Shown in pieces: positions 47,530 to 58,579 of a DNA stretch of 64,000 nt. The stretch is from Stutzerimonas stutzeri (GTDB lineage Bacteria > Pseudomonadota > Gammaproteobacteria > Pseudomonadales > Pseudomonadaceae), in the NCBI RefSeq assembly GCF_000219605.1, contig NC_015740.1, positions 2,418,001 through 2,482,000 of the forward strand, in the 5' to 3' direction. Position numbers and translations under genes: made by a program. Numbering within the stretch: position 1 is the stretch's first letter; every line of letters starts with the position of its first letter. Under the pieces are notes generated by a model. It was not told the origin of the DNA, did no database searches, and saw only the letters and a program-made list of their open reading frames with translations.

Positions 47530-48561
47530 CTACTTCGCCTGCGAACGCAGCGCCGCGATGGCATCCACCGCCTCGCGGATCAGTGCCGGTCCCTTGTAGA
47601 TGAAGCCTGAGTACAACTGGACCAGGCTGGCACCCGCCTCGATCTTCTCGGCCGCGTGACGACCCTCGGTGATACCGCCTACGGCGATGATCGGCAGTCG
47701 CCCACCCAGCGTCTGCGCCAGCACTTTCACCGTATGGGTGCTCTTGTCCCGTACCGGCGCGCCGGACAGGCCACCTGCCTCATCGGCATGCGCCAGGCCG
47801 GCGACGCCTTCGCGGCCAAGAGTGGTATTGGTGGCGATGATCGCGTCCATTCCCGCCTGGAACACGGCCTCCCCCACCAGCGCGGTTTCATCATCGGTCA
47901 TGTCCGGCGCGATCTTGATGGCCAGCGGTACACGCTTGCCATGCATGATCTCCAGATCTTCACGACGCAGCCGCAACGCGTCGAGCAACTGCTTGAGCGA
48001 GTCGCCGAACTGCAGGCTGCGCAGGCCCGGAGTATTGGGCGAACTGACGTTCACGGTGACATAGCTGGCGTGGTGGTAGACCTTGTCGAGGCAGAGCAGA
48101 TAATCCTCATCGGCGCGCTCGACGGGGGTGTCGAAATTCTTGCCGATGTTGATCCCCAGCACGCCTTTGAACCTGGCCGCTTCGACACGAGCCAGCAAGG
48201 CATCGACACCGTGGTTGTTGAAGCCCATGCGATTGATGATCGCCTCGGCTTCCGGCAGGCGGAAGATTCGCGGCTTCGGGTTGCCGGGCTGCGGGCGCGG
48301 CGTCACGGTGCCGACCTCGATAAAGCCGAAACCCAGCTGCGACAGCCCGCGAATGGCCTCACCGTTCTTGTCCAGCCCCGCGGCCAGACCTACCGGGTTG
48401 GGAAAGTCCAGCCCCATCACCCGCACTGGCAGGCTGGCCGGCGGCTTGCTAAGCATCGCATTCAGCCCGAGACGGCCGCCCGCGCCAATCAGCTCGAGGG
48501 AAAGTTCGTGGGAAGTTTCCGGAGATAACTTGAACAACAGCTGGCGGGCCAGGTTATACAT
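47530..48561 (-). CDS. pyrD: Dihydroorotate dehydrogenase (quinone), class 2
   Basis: A 343-residue membrane-associated flavoenzyme of pyrimidine synthesis. N-terminal membrane helix segment ([20 protein letters not shown]), catalytic Ser in '[15 protein letters not shown]', FMN-binding '[12 protein letters not shown]' and '[13 protein letters not shown]'. Length and order are those of quinone-linked class 2 enzymes. Confidence 0.98.
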   Translation of the reverse strand: MYNLARQLLFKLSPETSHELSLELIGAGGRLGLNAMLSKPPASLPVRVMGLDFPNPVGLAAGLDKNGEAIRGLSQLGFGFIEVGTVTPRPQPGNPKPRIFRLPEAEAIINRMGFNNHGVDALLARVEAARFKGVLGINIGKNFDTPVERADEDYLLCLDKVYHHASYVTVNVSSPNTPGLRSLQFGDSLKQLLDALRLRREDLEIMHGKRVPLAIKIAPDMTDDETALVGEAVFQAGMDAIIATNTTLGREGVAGLAHADEAGGLSGAPVRDKSTHTVKVLAQTLGGRLPIIAVGGITEGRHAAEKIEAGASLVQLYSGFIYKGPALIREAVDAIAALRSQAK

Positions 48562-48673
48562 ACGCAGCCTAAAGTCTCGGTAAAGGTGGACGCGGAGTAT
48601 AGCAGCCCGAGGTCCGTACAGCCGCAGCGGCGGGTGATGAAATACGGGCGTCGCCAGCAGTCGGCGAGGCGCG

Positions 48674-48895
48674 TCATTTCAGCCGCCGCAAGCCCAGCAA
48701 CTGACCCTGTTCGGCAAACTCGAGCTCGAAGGAACCATATACGCCTTCGTGGGTCAGAAACGGGCGCAGATGATGCGCAGGCAGGCTGACCCGCGTGCCA
48801 TCGCGACTTCGGATCAGGATGCGATTCGCATGGCCTTGGTATACCGCTTTCATTCGTTCGGCGGATAGCGCGATATCCAGCACCAGATTTGGCAT
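48674..48895 (-). CDS. DUF2835 family protein
   Basis: A 73-residue conserved gammaproteobacterial protein ('[20 protein letters not shown]', '[15 protein letters not shown]') of unknown function. GAGGAG precedes the ATG. It lies divergent to the following gene; pyrD lies downstream. Confidence 0.88.
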   Translation of the reverse strand: MPNLVLDIALSAERMKAVYQGHANRILIRSRDGTRVSLPAHHLRPFLTHEGVYGSFELEFAEQGQLLGLRRLK

Positions 48896-49053
48896 GGAGG
48901 CTCCTCAGTGATCTACCCAGCGATATTGCCACATCGACACGCCATGATTGGCCGCCCCTGGTGCGTGTGGCATCGGCACGCGCGGTGCAAAGCCCGTGCG
49001 CAAATGCCACAGGTCTGCCACACTTCGGCCGTAGCCCTGAGAGCTCAAGCATC

Positions 49054-49968
49054 ATGATGAGCCTGCCCGAGCCCATGCCTTCATTGACATCTCAAATCGC
49101 CAGACTTGCGCAACGCCTCGGGCTGCGCTCGAAGTCCGCGCTTCCCGTACAGGAACGCGCCAGCGGTCTGCAGTTGCCATTCGCGCGCCTGCCCGAGCCC
49201 GAACCGAGCATCTTCTGGAACGATGGTCCGTGCCTGCAACGCCTCCTGGAGCTGCCGCGCGGTGCGCTGTCCGGTCCGGTTCAGGAGGACAAGGCCCGCG
49301 CCCACGCAGCCCTGACTCGGCTGGTAAGCAAGCTCAGCGTGCAGACGCTGGTCGACCTGCGCCAGGTCGACGGCTTCGGCGCGCAGCGCAAGAACGAGCC
49401 CAGCTACCCGACCTTCGAGGCCTTCGCCAGCACAGCGGCATGTCGGCAGGTTCGCATCATCAGCTACAAGGACTTCGCCCGCGCCCTTGGCACTGCCCTC
49501 CCCGGCTTCGACACAGGCGCAACGATCGAGCTGCGTCAGGCCAGCTGGCTCGGCGAACGCCTCTACTGGGCCGGCGATCATCACCTCGAAGCGTTCGCCT
49601 CCGCCGTGGCCTATGCTCGCCTGCGCGGGCTGGAAGTATCACTGCCCGCCAACGTCACCGAATATCGACTCGACCGTCCCGGCCTGCATGCGCTGGATGC
49701 GGACTACCATGCCGTTACTATGCCTGCGCAGGCCTGGAGCGATCGCGAATTCATGGCGCTGCTGCTGGACAGCCATGTCCCCTACGCCCGCCTGACGCTG
49801 TTGCGCGACACCAGCAACTCGGAGCTGCTCCTGCTGGAGAGACGCGACCCGACTGCAAACGCCATCGGCGAAGGGCTCAAGCTGGCCGGCGCGCCGGATC
49901 TGATCCGTTATCTGCGTGACCTGCCGCAGATTACCCGCTTCAAGGTCGGCCAGCCGTCGCAGGACTGA
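49054..49968 (+). CDS. Conserved hypothetical protein of pseudomonads
   Basis: A 304-residue soluble protein without signal peptide, transmembrane segments or recognisable catalytic motifs. Highlights are 'LVDLRQVDGFGAQRKNEPS' and 'YARLTLLRDTSNSELLLLER'. I do not recognise a functional family. The frame is open to 48889, but the ATG at 49054 (or 49057) is a natural start and clears the divergent DUF2835 gene. It is followed by a strong terminator. Confidence 0.75.
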   Translation: MMSLPEPMPSLTSQIARLAQRLGLRSKSALPVQERASGLQLPFARLPEPEPSIFWNDGPCLQRLLELPRGALSGPVQEDKARAHAALTRLVSKLSVQTLVDLRQVDGFGAQRKNEPSYPTFEAFASTAACRQVRIISYKDFARALGTALPGFDTGATIELRQASWLGERLYWAGDHHLEAFASAVAYARLRGLEVSLPANVTEYRLDRPGLHALDADYHAVTMPAQAWSDREFMALLLDSHVPYARLTLLRDTSNSELLLLERRDPTANAIGEGLKLAGAPDLIRYLRDLPQITRFKVGQPSQD

Positions 49969-50006
49969 ACCGCACCACGGTGCGATTTCGAACGCAGCTC
50001 AAATAG

Positions 50007-50039
50007 AAAAGCGCACCGCTGCCGCGGTGCGCTTTTTTT
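50007..50039 (+). terminator. Rho-independent terminator
   Basis: AAAAGCGCACCGC and GCGGTGCGCTTTT pair around TGCC, followed by a T-run. It separates the hypothetical gene from the convergent gdhB and may act both ways. Confidence 0.88.
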
Positions 50040-50092
50040 GTGTTTGACCAAATGTACGCCCCCTGCGACCTGTGCGCAGGGGGCGCAGCGGT

Positions 50093-53000
50093 TCAGCCAT
50101 GCCCTACCGATTGCGCCAGCCCCTGCAGCTCCCGACTGGCAACGGCATAGATCGCATAGTCATTGCCGCTGGCGCTGCGCAACTCGGCAAGCATCGATCG
50201 CCACCGCTCCAGCGGAGCCGGCCGCAGGGCCAGCCAGCTATCGACTCGCTCGCCGATCGACTCCGGTCCGTTGTCCATCTGCAGCACAGACACCGTGATG
50301 CTGCGCTGCTGCGAATCGAGGTCGTCGCGGAAGCCTTCGCGGGCCATCGCCTGCCAGTTGTTGGACACCGGCATGTTGGTCAGCTGGTGCAGATACCACG
50401 GCAGCTCCAACGCCCCGCCGACGGCGAAATACGCCGCGGCCACGTGCGCCGGAACCTGCCCGGTTTCGTCGGCGGCCTCGAGGATCGGCAGCAGCGTGTA
50501 CAGATGGTTCGTGCCGGCAACCATGCGCGCCAGCAGCTCGGGCACGCCAGCTTCGGTGTAACGCCGATAGCGCTCCTGCCAATGGTCGCGGGTCGAGCCT
50601 TGCAACAGCTCGTCCAGCTTCAATCCCAGGGCTGCAACCCGCGGACCGAAATGCGCTACATCCCGCGCGGCATCCAGTTCGCTGCGCCGGTTACGCAGGA
50701 ACCAGCGCGTCGCACGCCGACCGAGACGCATCAGCTCATCCATCAGACTGAGCTGCAGCTCGGCAGGCACCTTGTGGTCCAGCGCCTCGATCTGGCGGAA
50801 CCAGTGCGGCAGATGGAAGATATCGCGCACGATGACATAGGCTCCGGCCACATTGGCGGCGCTCATGCCCGTCGCCTCGTGCAGCCGCTGAACGAAGGTG
50901 ATGCCCATGTTGTTGACCAGATCGTTGGCGATCTGGGTACTGACGATCTCGCGCTTGAGGCGGTGCTGCAACATGGCACCACGGAAGCGTTCGACCAGCT
51001 GCTGCGGGAATGCGGTTTCCATCTCGCGCGCGAGGTAGTCATCGTCCGGCACACGGGAATCCAGCAGCGCCTTCTTGAGCTCGATCTTGCTGTACGAGAT
51101 CAGCACCGACAGCTCCGGACGGGTCAGCCCCTTGCCGATATTGGCGCGCTCGGCGAGCGCCTCGTCAGAAGGCAGGAACTCCAGCGCGCGATCGAGCTGT
51201 CCGGAAGCCTCCAGCGCATTGATCAGCCGCACGTACTCGGAGGCCCGCTCACGGGAGCGATGCTGCGCCTGGGACAGTGCCTGGGTCTGCTTGTAGTTGT
51301 TCTGCAGCACCAGATCCGCCACCGCATCGGTCATATCGAACAGCAACTGGTTGCGCTGCTTGGCGGTCATGTCTCCCGCGCTGACAACCTCGTTGAGCAG
51401 AATTTTGATATTCACCTCATGGTCGGAGCAGTCGACCCCACCGGCATTGTCGATGAAGTCGGTGTTGCTCGAGCCACCATGCAGCGCGTACTCGACGCGT
51501 CCCAGCTGGGTCATGCCGAGGTTGCCGCCCTCGCCCACCACCTTGGCGCGCAGATCGGCGCCGTTGACCCGCACCGCATCGTTGGCCTTGTCGCCGACCT
51601 CGGCGTGGCTTTCGCCGCTGCTCTTCACATAGGTGCCGATGCCTCCGTTCCAGAGCAGATCCACCGGCGCCTTGAGCAGGGCGTGAATCAGTTCGGCCGG
51701 CGTCAGCTGATCCGCCTCGATGGCGAAACGCTCCTTCATCTGTGCGGTGATCTGCACCCGCTTGGCCGAACGCGGGAAAATGCCGCCGCCCTCGGAGATC
51801 AGCGAAGCGTCGTAGTCGGTCCAGGATGACCGCGGCAAGTCGAACAGGCGTTTGCGCTCGGCAAAGCTGCGTGCGGGGTCGGGATTCGGGTCGATGAAGA
51901 TATGCAGATGGTTGAAGGCTGCCACCAGTTGCAGGGTTTCGGACATCAACAGGCCATTGCCGAATACGTCGCCGGCCATGTCACCAATGCCGATCACGCT
52001 GATCACATCGGTCTGCACGTTGATGCCGCGTTCACGGAAATGACGCTGCACCGATACCCAGGCACCACGGGCCGTGATGCCCATCTTCTTGTGGTCGTAA
52101 CCCGCCGAGCCGCCCGAGGCGAAGGCATCGCCAAGCCAGAAGTCGTACTCGGCGGCAATGCCGTTGGCAATATCGGAAAAACTCGCCGTACCCTTGTCCG
52201 CGGCAACCACCAGATAGGGATCATCGCCGTCGTAACGCAGCACGTTGGCGGGTGGAACCACCTGGCCCTCGCGCAGGTTGTCGGTGATATCCAGCAGCCC
52301 GCTGATGAAGATGCGATAGCAGGCGATGGCTTCGGCCTGAATATCGTCACGCGAGCCGGTGGTCGGCAGCCGCCGCGGCACGAAGCCGCCCTTGGCCCCA
52401 CCCGGGACGATGACCGCGTTCTTCACCTGCTGCGCCTTGACCAGGCCGAGTACCTCGGTGCGGTAGTCCTCCTCGCGATCCGACCAGCGCAACCCGCCAC
52501 GGGCCACCTTGCCACCGCGCAGATGTACGCCCTCCACCCGCGGCGAATAGACGAAGATCTCGTACATCGGTGCCGGCCGCGGCATTTCCGGAATGGCCCG
52601 GGGATCGAGCTTGAAGCTGAAATACGGCTTGGGTTTGCCGCTGGCGTCCGGCTGATAGAAGTTGGTACGCAGCGTTGCCTGAATCAGGGCCAGGTAGCGC
52701 CGCAGAATCCGGTCCTCGTTGAGTACCGCCACGTCATCCAGGGCGCTGAGGATCGCCTGCTCCAGGCGTTGCTGCTTGTCGGCCAGGTCTTCGTCACCCA
52801 GCTTGCGCGCCAGGTAGAAGCGCATCTTGAACAGTCGAACCAGCTCACGCGCGATGTCGGTGTGGTTGAGCAGCGCGCTGGCGATATAGCCCAGATCGAA
52901 GCCCATGCGGATCTGCTTGAGATAGCGCGCATAGGCCCGCAGCAGCGCGACCTCCCGCCAGGCGAGGCCCGCCGTCAGGACCAAGCGGTTGAAGGCATCG

Positions 53001-54943
53001 TTCTCGGCGAAACCGCCATAGATGTGGATGAAGGCGTCCTGCAGCGCCTCGTTGATCTCCAGCAGATCGATTTCCAGGCCTTCGGAATAGGTGAAGGCGA
53101 AATCATGGATCCAGTAGTCGCGGCCGCTGCTGTCGCGCAGCTGGAACGGAAACTCACCGAGCACGCGCAAGCCCAGGTTCTCCATGATCGGCAGGATGTC
53201 CGACAGCGGCAGCGGCGTATCCAGGTGGTAAAGCTTGCAATGCAGGCGGTTCTCTTCCGCGGTGATCGGCTGGTAGAAACTCATCACCAGCGGACGCTCT
53301 TCGCTCAGATCGAGCACATGCTGCATGTCGACGGTGGCCGATTGCGGCGAGAAGCGCTCGCGGTAGCCGGCCGGGAAGCCCTTGGGAAACTGGCTGAGCA
53401 GGTGCGTGCCCTTCGCTTCGCCGAAGCGCTCGACCACCAGGCCCTGGTAATCGTCCTGCCAGGTACGGCAGGCCTGCAGCACTTCCTGCTCGAGACGCGC
53501 CGGATCGACCTGCAGCGCTCGGCTGGGGTCCAGGCGCAGAATGAACTGCACCCGCGTCAGTACGGATTCGGAGAAATAGGTGGAGAACTCGCAGTCGCTC
53601 GCCTCGAGCCGCTCCTGCAGAACCTGCTGGATCTTCAGCCGCGTCTCGGTGGAATAGCTGTCGCGCGGCACGTAGACCAGGCAGTAGCAGAAGCGACGGT
53701 ACGGATCGAAGCGCAGGAACAGCCGCAGGCGATTGCGCTCCTGGATCTGCACGATGGCGATGGCATTTTCGAACAGCTCGTCGATGGGCGCCTGGAACAG
53801 CTCGTCGCGCGGCAGCACTTCCAGAACCTGCACCAGCTCCTTGGCCAGGTGCGCCGAGTTGCCGAAGTTGGCGCGCTGTACCACCGTCTCGACCTTGCGC
53901 CGGATGAAGGGGATGCGCCGCACGCTCTGGGTGTAGACCGACGAGGTGAACAAACCGAGGAAGCGGCACTCGCGCACCACTCGGCCCTGCTCGTCGAATT
54001 CGCGCACCGAGACGAAGTCCGGATAAGCCGGGCGGTGCACACGGCTGGGCATCGCCGCCTTGGCGAACGACAGCAGAAGCGGCTCGCGCAGATAGCTGAC
54101 CGACTGGCCGGTAAGCGATTGCTCCTCCTGCGACAGCCCGGTGCGCATGCTGCGCGAGAGCCCCAGCAGCGAATTCTCGTCATAGACGATCTGACCGCCG
54201 TCGCCCTGCTCCAGCACGGAGAACTCCTCGTAACCGAGGAAGGTGAAGTGGTCATCGGCCAACCAGCGCAAGAAGTCACGGATCTCGTCCAGCTCATCGG
54301 CATCAATGCGCAGGTTGACCTGCTCCAGCCGCGCCTGCAGGTCGCCTACCTTGCCTTTCATGGCCGCGAAGTCACCTACCACCTGACGCACGTCGGCCAG
54401 CACACCGAGCAGCGACTGCTCCAGCTCGCGCAGGGCCGAAGCGCTGGCGCAACGGTCGATCTCGACGAAGATGAGCGATTCGGCGTGGCTGTCCGGGGCG
54501 CGCTCGTCCTTGGGCAGCAGCTCCAGCAATGTTCCGTCGGCTGCGCGGCGCACCTGCAGGACACTGGTTTGCAGGGTGTGGATGCTGTAACCACGGCGGG
54601 TCAGCTCCATGCGCACCGAGTCGACCAGGAACGGCATGTCCGGATGCAGCACCTCGACCACGCTGTGGGTGGATTGCCAGCCATGCTTTTCATAATCGGG
54701 ATTGAAGACCTGCACTTCCGGCACGGCAGGGTCGAAGCGCTCGAGCAGCCGCCAGCTGGCCAGCGTCGAGCCAACCAGGTCGCTCATGCGCCGCTCGGTC
54801 AGCTCGGGCAAGGCGACGATGCCGAAGAACTGTTCGGCGAACAGATTAAGTTGGGGCAGGATTTTCGGGTCTACGTGTTGGGCCAACGCTGTCTGCAATT
54901 GCTGCTGAAAGTCGGCCTTGCTGGCCGCTGAAAAGAACGCCAT
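50093..54943 (-). CDS. gdhB: NAD-specific glutamate dehydrogenase, 180-kDa type
   Basis: A 1616-residue catabolic glutamate dehydrogenase converting glutamate to 2-oxoglutarate and ammonia with NAD. Long N-terminal regulatory region with ACT-like segments, central catalytic domain (about 730-1220) with 'KVARGGLRWSDREEDYRTEV' and 'KNAVIVPGGAKGGFVPRRLP', then 'GIGDMAGDVFGNGLL' for the nucleotide-binding part and a helical C-terminus. Length matches the arginine-responsive GdhB of Pseudomonas aeruginosa. Monocistronic and flanked by convergent and divergent genes. The long opposite-strand open frame here (51902-54931) is a high-GC shadow. Confidence 0.97.
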   Translation of the reverse strand: MAFFSAASKADFQQQLQTALAQHVDPKILPQLNLFAEQFFGIVALPELTERRMSDLVGSTLASWRLLERFDPAVPEVQVFNPDYEKHGWQSTHSVVEVLHPDMPFLVDSVRMELTRRGYSIHTLQTSVLQVRRAADGTLLELLPKDERAPDSHAESLIFVEIDRCASASALRELEQSLLGVLADVRQVVGDFAAMKGKVGDLQARLEQVNLRIDADELDEIRDFLRWLADDHFTFLGYEEFSVLEQGDGGQIVYDENSLLGLSRSMRTGLSQEEQSLTGQSVSYLREPLLLSFAKAAMPSRVHRPAYPDFVSVREFDEQGRVVRECRFLGLFTSSVYTQSVRRIPFIRRKVETVVQRANFGNSAHLAKELVQVLEVLPRDELFQAPIDELFENAIAIVQIQERNRLRLFLRFDPYRRFCYCLVYVPRDSYSTETRLKIQQVLQERLEASDCEFSTYFSESVLTRVQFILRLDPSRALQVDPARLEQEVLQACRTWQDDYQGLVVERFGEAKGTHLLSQFPKGFPAGYRERFSPQSATVDMQHVLDLSEERPLVMSFYQPITAEENRLHCKLYHLDTPLPLSDILPIMENLGLRVLGEFPFQLRDSSGRDYWIHDFAFTYSEGLEIDLLEINEALQDAFIHIYGGFAENDAFNRLVLTAGLAWREVALLRAYARYLKQIRMGFDLGYIASALLNHTDIARELVRLFKMRFYLARKLGDEDLADKQQRLEQAILSALDDVAVLNEDRILRRYLALIQATLRTNFYQPDASGKPKPYFSFKLDPRAIPEMPRPAPMYEIFVYSPRVEGVHLRGGKVARGGLRWSDREEDYRTEVLGLVKAQQVKNAVIVPGGAKGGFVPRRLPTTGSRDDIQAEAIACYRIFISGLLDITDNLREGQVVPPANVLRYDGDDPYLVVAADKGTASFSDIANGIAAEYDFWLGDAFASGGSAGYDHKKMGITARGAWVSVQRHFRERGINVQTDVISVIGIGDMAGDVFGNGLLMSETLQLVAAFNHLHIFIDPNPDPARSFAERKRLFDLPRSSWTDYDASLISEGGGIFPRSAKRVQITAQMKERFAIEADQLTPAELIHALLKAPVDLLWNGGIGTYVKSSGESHAEVGDKANDAVRVNGADLRAKVVGEGGNLGMTQLGRVEYALHGGSSNTDFIDNAGGVDCSDHEVNIKILLNEVVSAGDMTAKQRNQLLFDMTDAVADLVLQNNYKQTQALSQAQHRSRERASEYVRLINALEASGQLDRALEFLPSDEALAERANIGKGLTRPELSVLISYSKIELKKALLDSRVPDDDYLAREMETAFPQQLVERFRGAMLQHRLKREIVSTQIANDLVNNMGITFVQRLHEATGMSAANVAGAYVIVRDIFHLPHWFRQIEALDHKVPAELQLSLMDELMRLGRRATRWFLRNRRSELDAARDVAHFGPRVAALGLKLDELLQGSTRDHWQERYRRYTEAGVPELLARMVAGTNHLYTLLPILEAADETGQVPAHVAAAYFAVGGALELPWYLHQLTNMPVSNNWQAMAREGFRDDLDSQQRSITVSVLQMDNGPESIGERVDSWLALRPAPLERWRSMLAELRSASGNDYAIYAVASRELQGLAQSVGHG

Positions 54944-55154
54944 GTATGGCTCCGCTTGGCTTGCTGGGGAAAGGCTCGTCGGTAGTGACTGACGGCACAG
55001 GACGAAGGTTCAAGGTTAGTCTAGACGAGGGTTAATGCAGTAAAGTGGCGCATCCCTTGCGGCCCTCTGCGACCGTCTGTAGCAGCCGATGACGGCCACG
55101 CTGGCATCGGCGTCAACAGCCGGGGCCAGCCGCCCACCAGGAAGAACCGAAACG

Positions 55155-56113
<959 letters not shown>

Positions 56114-56114
<1 letters not shown>

Positions 56115-57076
56115 TGCAACCGCAGGCGTCGGGCACCGGGCAGCCGCCCGAACAGGACATCGGTGTCCGGGTGAGCCTGTCCGAACTCATCGACATTCGT
56201 CACCGTGTGCGCGAGGTCCCGCTGTTCTCCACGCCACACAGGCGCAGCCCGCTGGTGGGGCTGCATCATTCCAAGCTGCGCGGCCGCGGCGTGGATTTCG
56301 ATCAGGTGCGCGTCTACCAGGCCGGCGATGACGTGCGCACCATCGACTGGCGGGTGACCGCCCGCACCCAGGAGCCGCACACCAAGCTGTTCCACGAAGA
56401 ACGCGAACGGCCCATCTACATCGTCGTCGAACAGAGCCCGCGCCTGTTCTTCGGTAGCGGCCGGCAATTCAAATCGGTACTGGCGGCCCAGGCAGCCGGA
56501 TTGATCGGCTGGGCCGCGCTCAGCCACAACGATCGCGTCGGCGGACTGGTGTTCGGCAGCGAGCAGCAGGAGATCAAGCCGCGCCGCAGCAAGCAGAGCC
56601 TGCTGCAGCTGCTCGATCGCATCACCCGCGCCAACCGGCAGCTGCGGCCGGACAGCCCACTCGACCCGGAGGCCTTCAGCCTGGCGCTACGCCGCGTACG
56701 CGAAGTGCTGCGGCCCGGTAGCCTGTCGGTGATCCTCTGCGACGAACGCACCCTGAGCGACGCCGCCGAACAGCAGCTCAGTCTGCTGGCGCGCCATGTC
56801 GATCTGTTGCTGCTGCCAGTGTTCGACCCCCTCGATCGTGCATTGCCCGCAGCCGGGCTGCTGCGCTTCAGCCAGGGCAACGCACGGCTGGAGCTCGACA
56901 CCCACGACGCTACCCTGCGCCAACGCTACCGCGAGCTGGGCGAGGCGCGCAGCGCGCGTTGGCAGCGCCTGGCCGATCGCCTGCGGGTGCCGCTGATGCC
57001 GCTCGATACCCAGCATGACCTGGTCGAGCAGCTGCGCGAACACCTGAGCGTTCGTCACCCGAGCGCGCGGCCATGA
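56114..57076 (+). CDS. DUF58 domain protein
   Basis: A 320-residue VWA-like DUF58 protein: the conserved 'SPLVGLHHSKLRGRGVDFD' and 'YQAGDDVRTIDWRVTARTQ' motifs are intact, followed by a VWA-like fold. It partners MoxR in the BatABD-type cluster; role probably in envelope or stress functions. It overlaps moxR and the following DUF4381 gene (ATGA). Confidence 0.93.
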
Positions 57077-57567
57077 ACCCGCTCGACCAGCTCGCTCCCC
57101 TGATCGATCCGGAGCCCATCTCCTGGTGGCCGCCGGCACCCGGCTGGTGGCTGCTTGGGCTGGCGTTGCTGCTCGGACTCGCTGCGCTCTGGCGGTTTCG
57201 CCATCGACTCATCAAACGCAAGCCGCGCGTGCCCCCCGAGCCGGTACTGGACCCGCAACGCCAGGAGGCGCTGGCGGAACTGGCCCGCCTGCACAAACCC
57301 TATGGCGGCCAGCCCGCCAGCCAGTGGCTGCAGCAGCTGAACGCCCTGCTCAAGCGCCTCTGCCGCATTCGCTACCCTGCTGACCATCCGCACACGCTCA
57401 GCGGGCGGGCCTGGCTGGCATTTCTCGACAGTCGCTGCCCGGCGGCCGGTCTGACGCGCTGGATGGTCCTCGTCGAAGGCGCCTATCGGGCCGAATGCCG
57501 CCTCGACGACAAGGCGATCGACGGCCTCGAGCAATCCGTCGACATCTGGATTCGCAAACATGTTTGA
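57073..57567 (+). CDS. DUF4381 membrane protein
   Basis: A 164-residue protein with one N-terminal transmembrane helix (WWLLGLALLLGLAALWRF) after 'PEPISWWPPAPGWW', the DUF4381 signature, and a cytoplasmic helical domain. Usual third member of this cluster. It overlaps the next gene by eight bases. Confidence 0.92.
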   Translation: MNPLDQLAPLIDPEPISWWPPAPGWWLLGLALLLGLAALWRFRHRLIKRKPRVPPEPVLDPQRQEALAELARLHKPYGGQPASQWLQQLNALLKRLCRIRYPADHPHTLSGRAWLAFLDSRCPAAGLTRWMVLVEGAYRAECRLDDKAIDGLEQSVDIWIRKHV

Positions 57568-58579
57568 GTTGGCCTGGCCCTGGGTCTTCCTGCTGTTGCC
57601 GCTGCCCTGGCTGCTGCGCGCACTGCTGCCGCCAGCCGATAGCGGCGAGGCCGCCCTCAAGGTCAGTTTCCTCGATGAACTGCAGCAGCTGGCCGGCCGT
57701 CGTGCGCGGGTCGCGTTGCCTGCCTGGCGCCAGCAACTGCCCTATCTCACTGTCTGGCTGTTGCTGCTGTTCGCCGCAGCGCGCCCACAATGGCTGGGCG
57801 AGCCGCTGCCATTGCCCACCAGTGGCCGCGACCTGCTGCTCGCAGTGGATGTCTCCGGCTCGATGGATTACCCGGACATGCAGTGGCAAGGCGAGGAGCT
57901 CACCCGACTGGAGCTGGTCAAGGTGCTGCTCGGCGACTTCATCGAGCAGCGCCACGGCGATCGGGTCGGTCTGATCCTCTTCGGCAGCAAGGCCTACCTG
58001 CAGGCGCCGCTGACCTTCGACCGACGTACCGTGCGTGTCTGGCTGGACGAGGCGCGGGTCGGCATCGCGGGCAGCAATACCGCCATCGGCGATGCCATCG
58101 GCCTTGCCGTCAAGCGCCTGCGCGAGCGCCCGACCAACAGCCGCGTGCTGGTCTTGATTACCGATGGCGCGAACAACGGCGGCGAACTCGATCCACTGTT
58201 GGCCGCGACACTGGCCGCAGAAGAGAGCGTGCGCATCCACACCATCGGCATTGGCGCGGTCCCGGAAGAAGGGGGCGTGCTCAGCCGTTTCGGCTTCAAC
58301 CCGGGGCTGGATCTGGACGAACCGACGCTGCGCGCCATTGCCGAGCAGACCGGCGGCGAATACTTCCGCGCCGCGTCCAGCGCCGAGCTCAAGGCCATCG
58401 GCGCAGCGCTGGACCGCCTCGAACCTGCCGCGCAGCAGCCGACCCAGGCACGCCTGGCCGAAGCGCTTTACATCTGGCCCCTCAGCGCTGCGCTACTGAT
58501 CAGCCTGCTGATGGTCGCGGCCAATCTCTGGAGCGCGCAGCTGCAACGCCTGGCATGGCGACGGGAGCAGCGGCGATGA
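57560..58579 (+). CDS. batA: BatA-like VWA domain membrane protein
   Basis: A 339-residue protein with N-terminal membrane segments, a VWA domain carrying a perfect metal-ion site (AVDVSGSMD, Asp-x-Ser-x-Ser) and 'LVLITDGANNGGELD', and a C-terminal transmembrane helix. VWA domains mediate metal-dependent protein contacts, here probably with MoxR and BatB/BatD. It overlaps the next gene by four bases. Confidence 0.93.
   Translation: MFELAWPWVFLLLPLPWLLRALLPPADSGEAALKVSFLDELQQLAGRRARVALPAWRQQLPYLTVWLLLLFAAARPQWLGEPLPLPTSGRDLLLAVDVSGSMDYPDMQWQGEELTRLELVKVLLGDFIEQRHGDRVGLILFGSKAYLQAPLTFDRRTVRVWLDEARVGIAGSNTAIGDAIGLAVKRLRERPTNSRVLVLITDGANNGGELDPLLAATLAAEESVRIHTIGIGAVPEEGGVLSRFGFNPGLDLDEPTLRAIAEQTGGEYFRAASSAELKAIGAALDRLEPAAQQPTQARLAEALYIWPLSAALLISLLMVAANLWSAQLQRLAWRREQRR

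Noticed and set aside
51902..54931. Open frame of 1009 codons opposite gdhB
   Set aside because: High-GC shadow frame on the reverse of a clear, full-length enzyme; no family resemblance or ribosome site.
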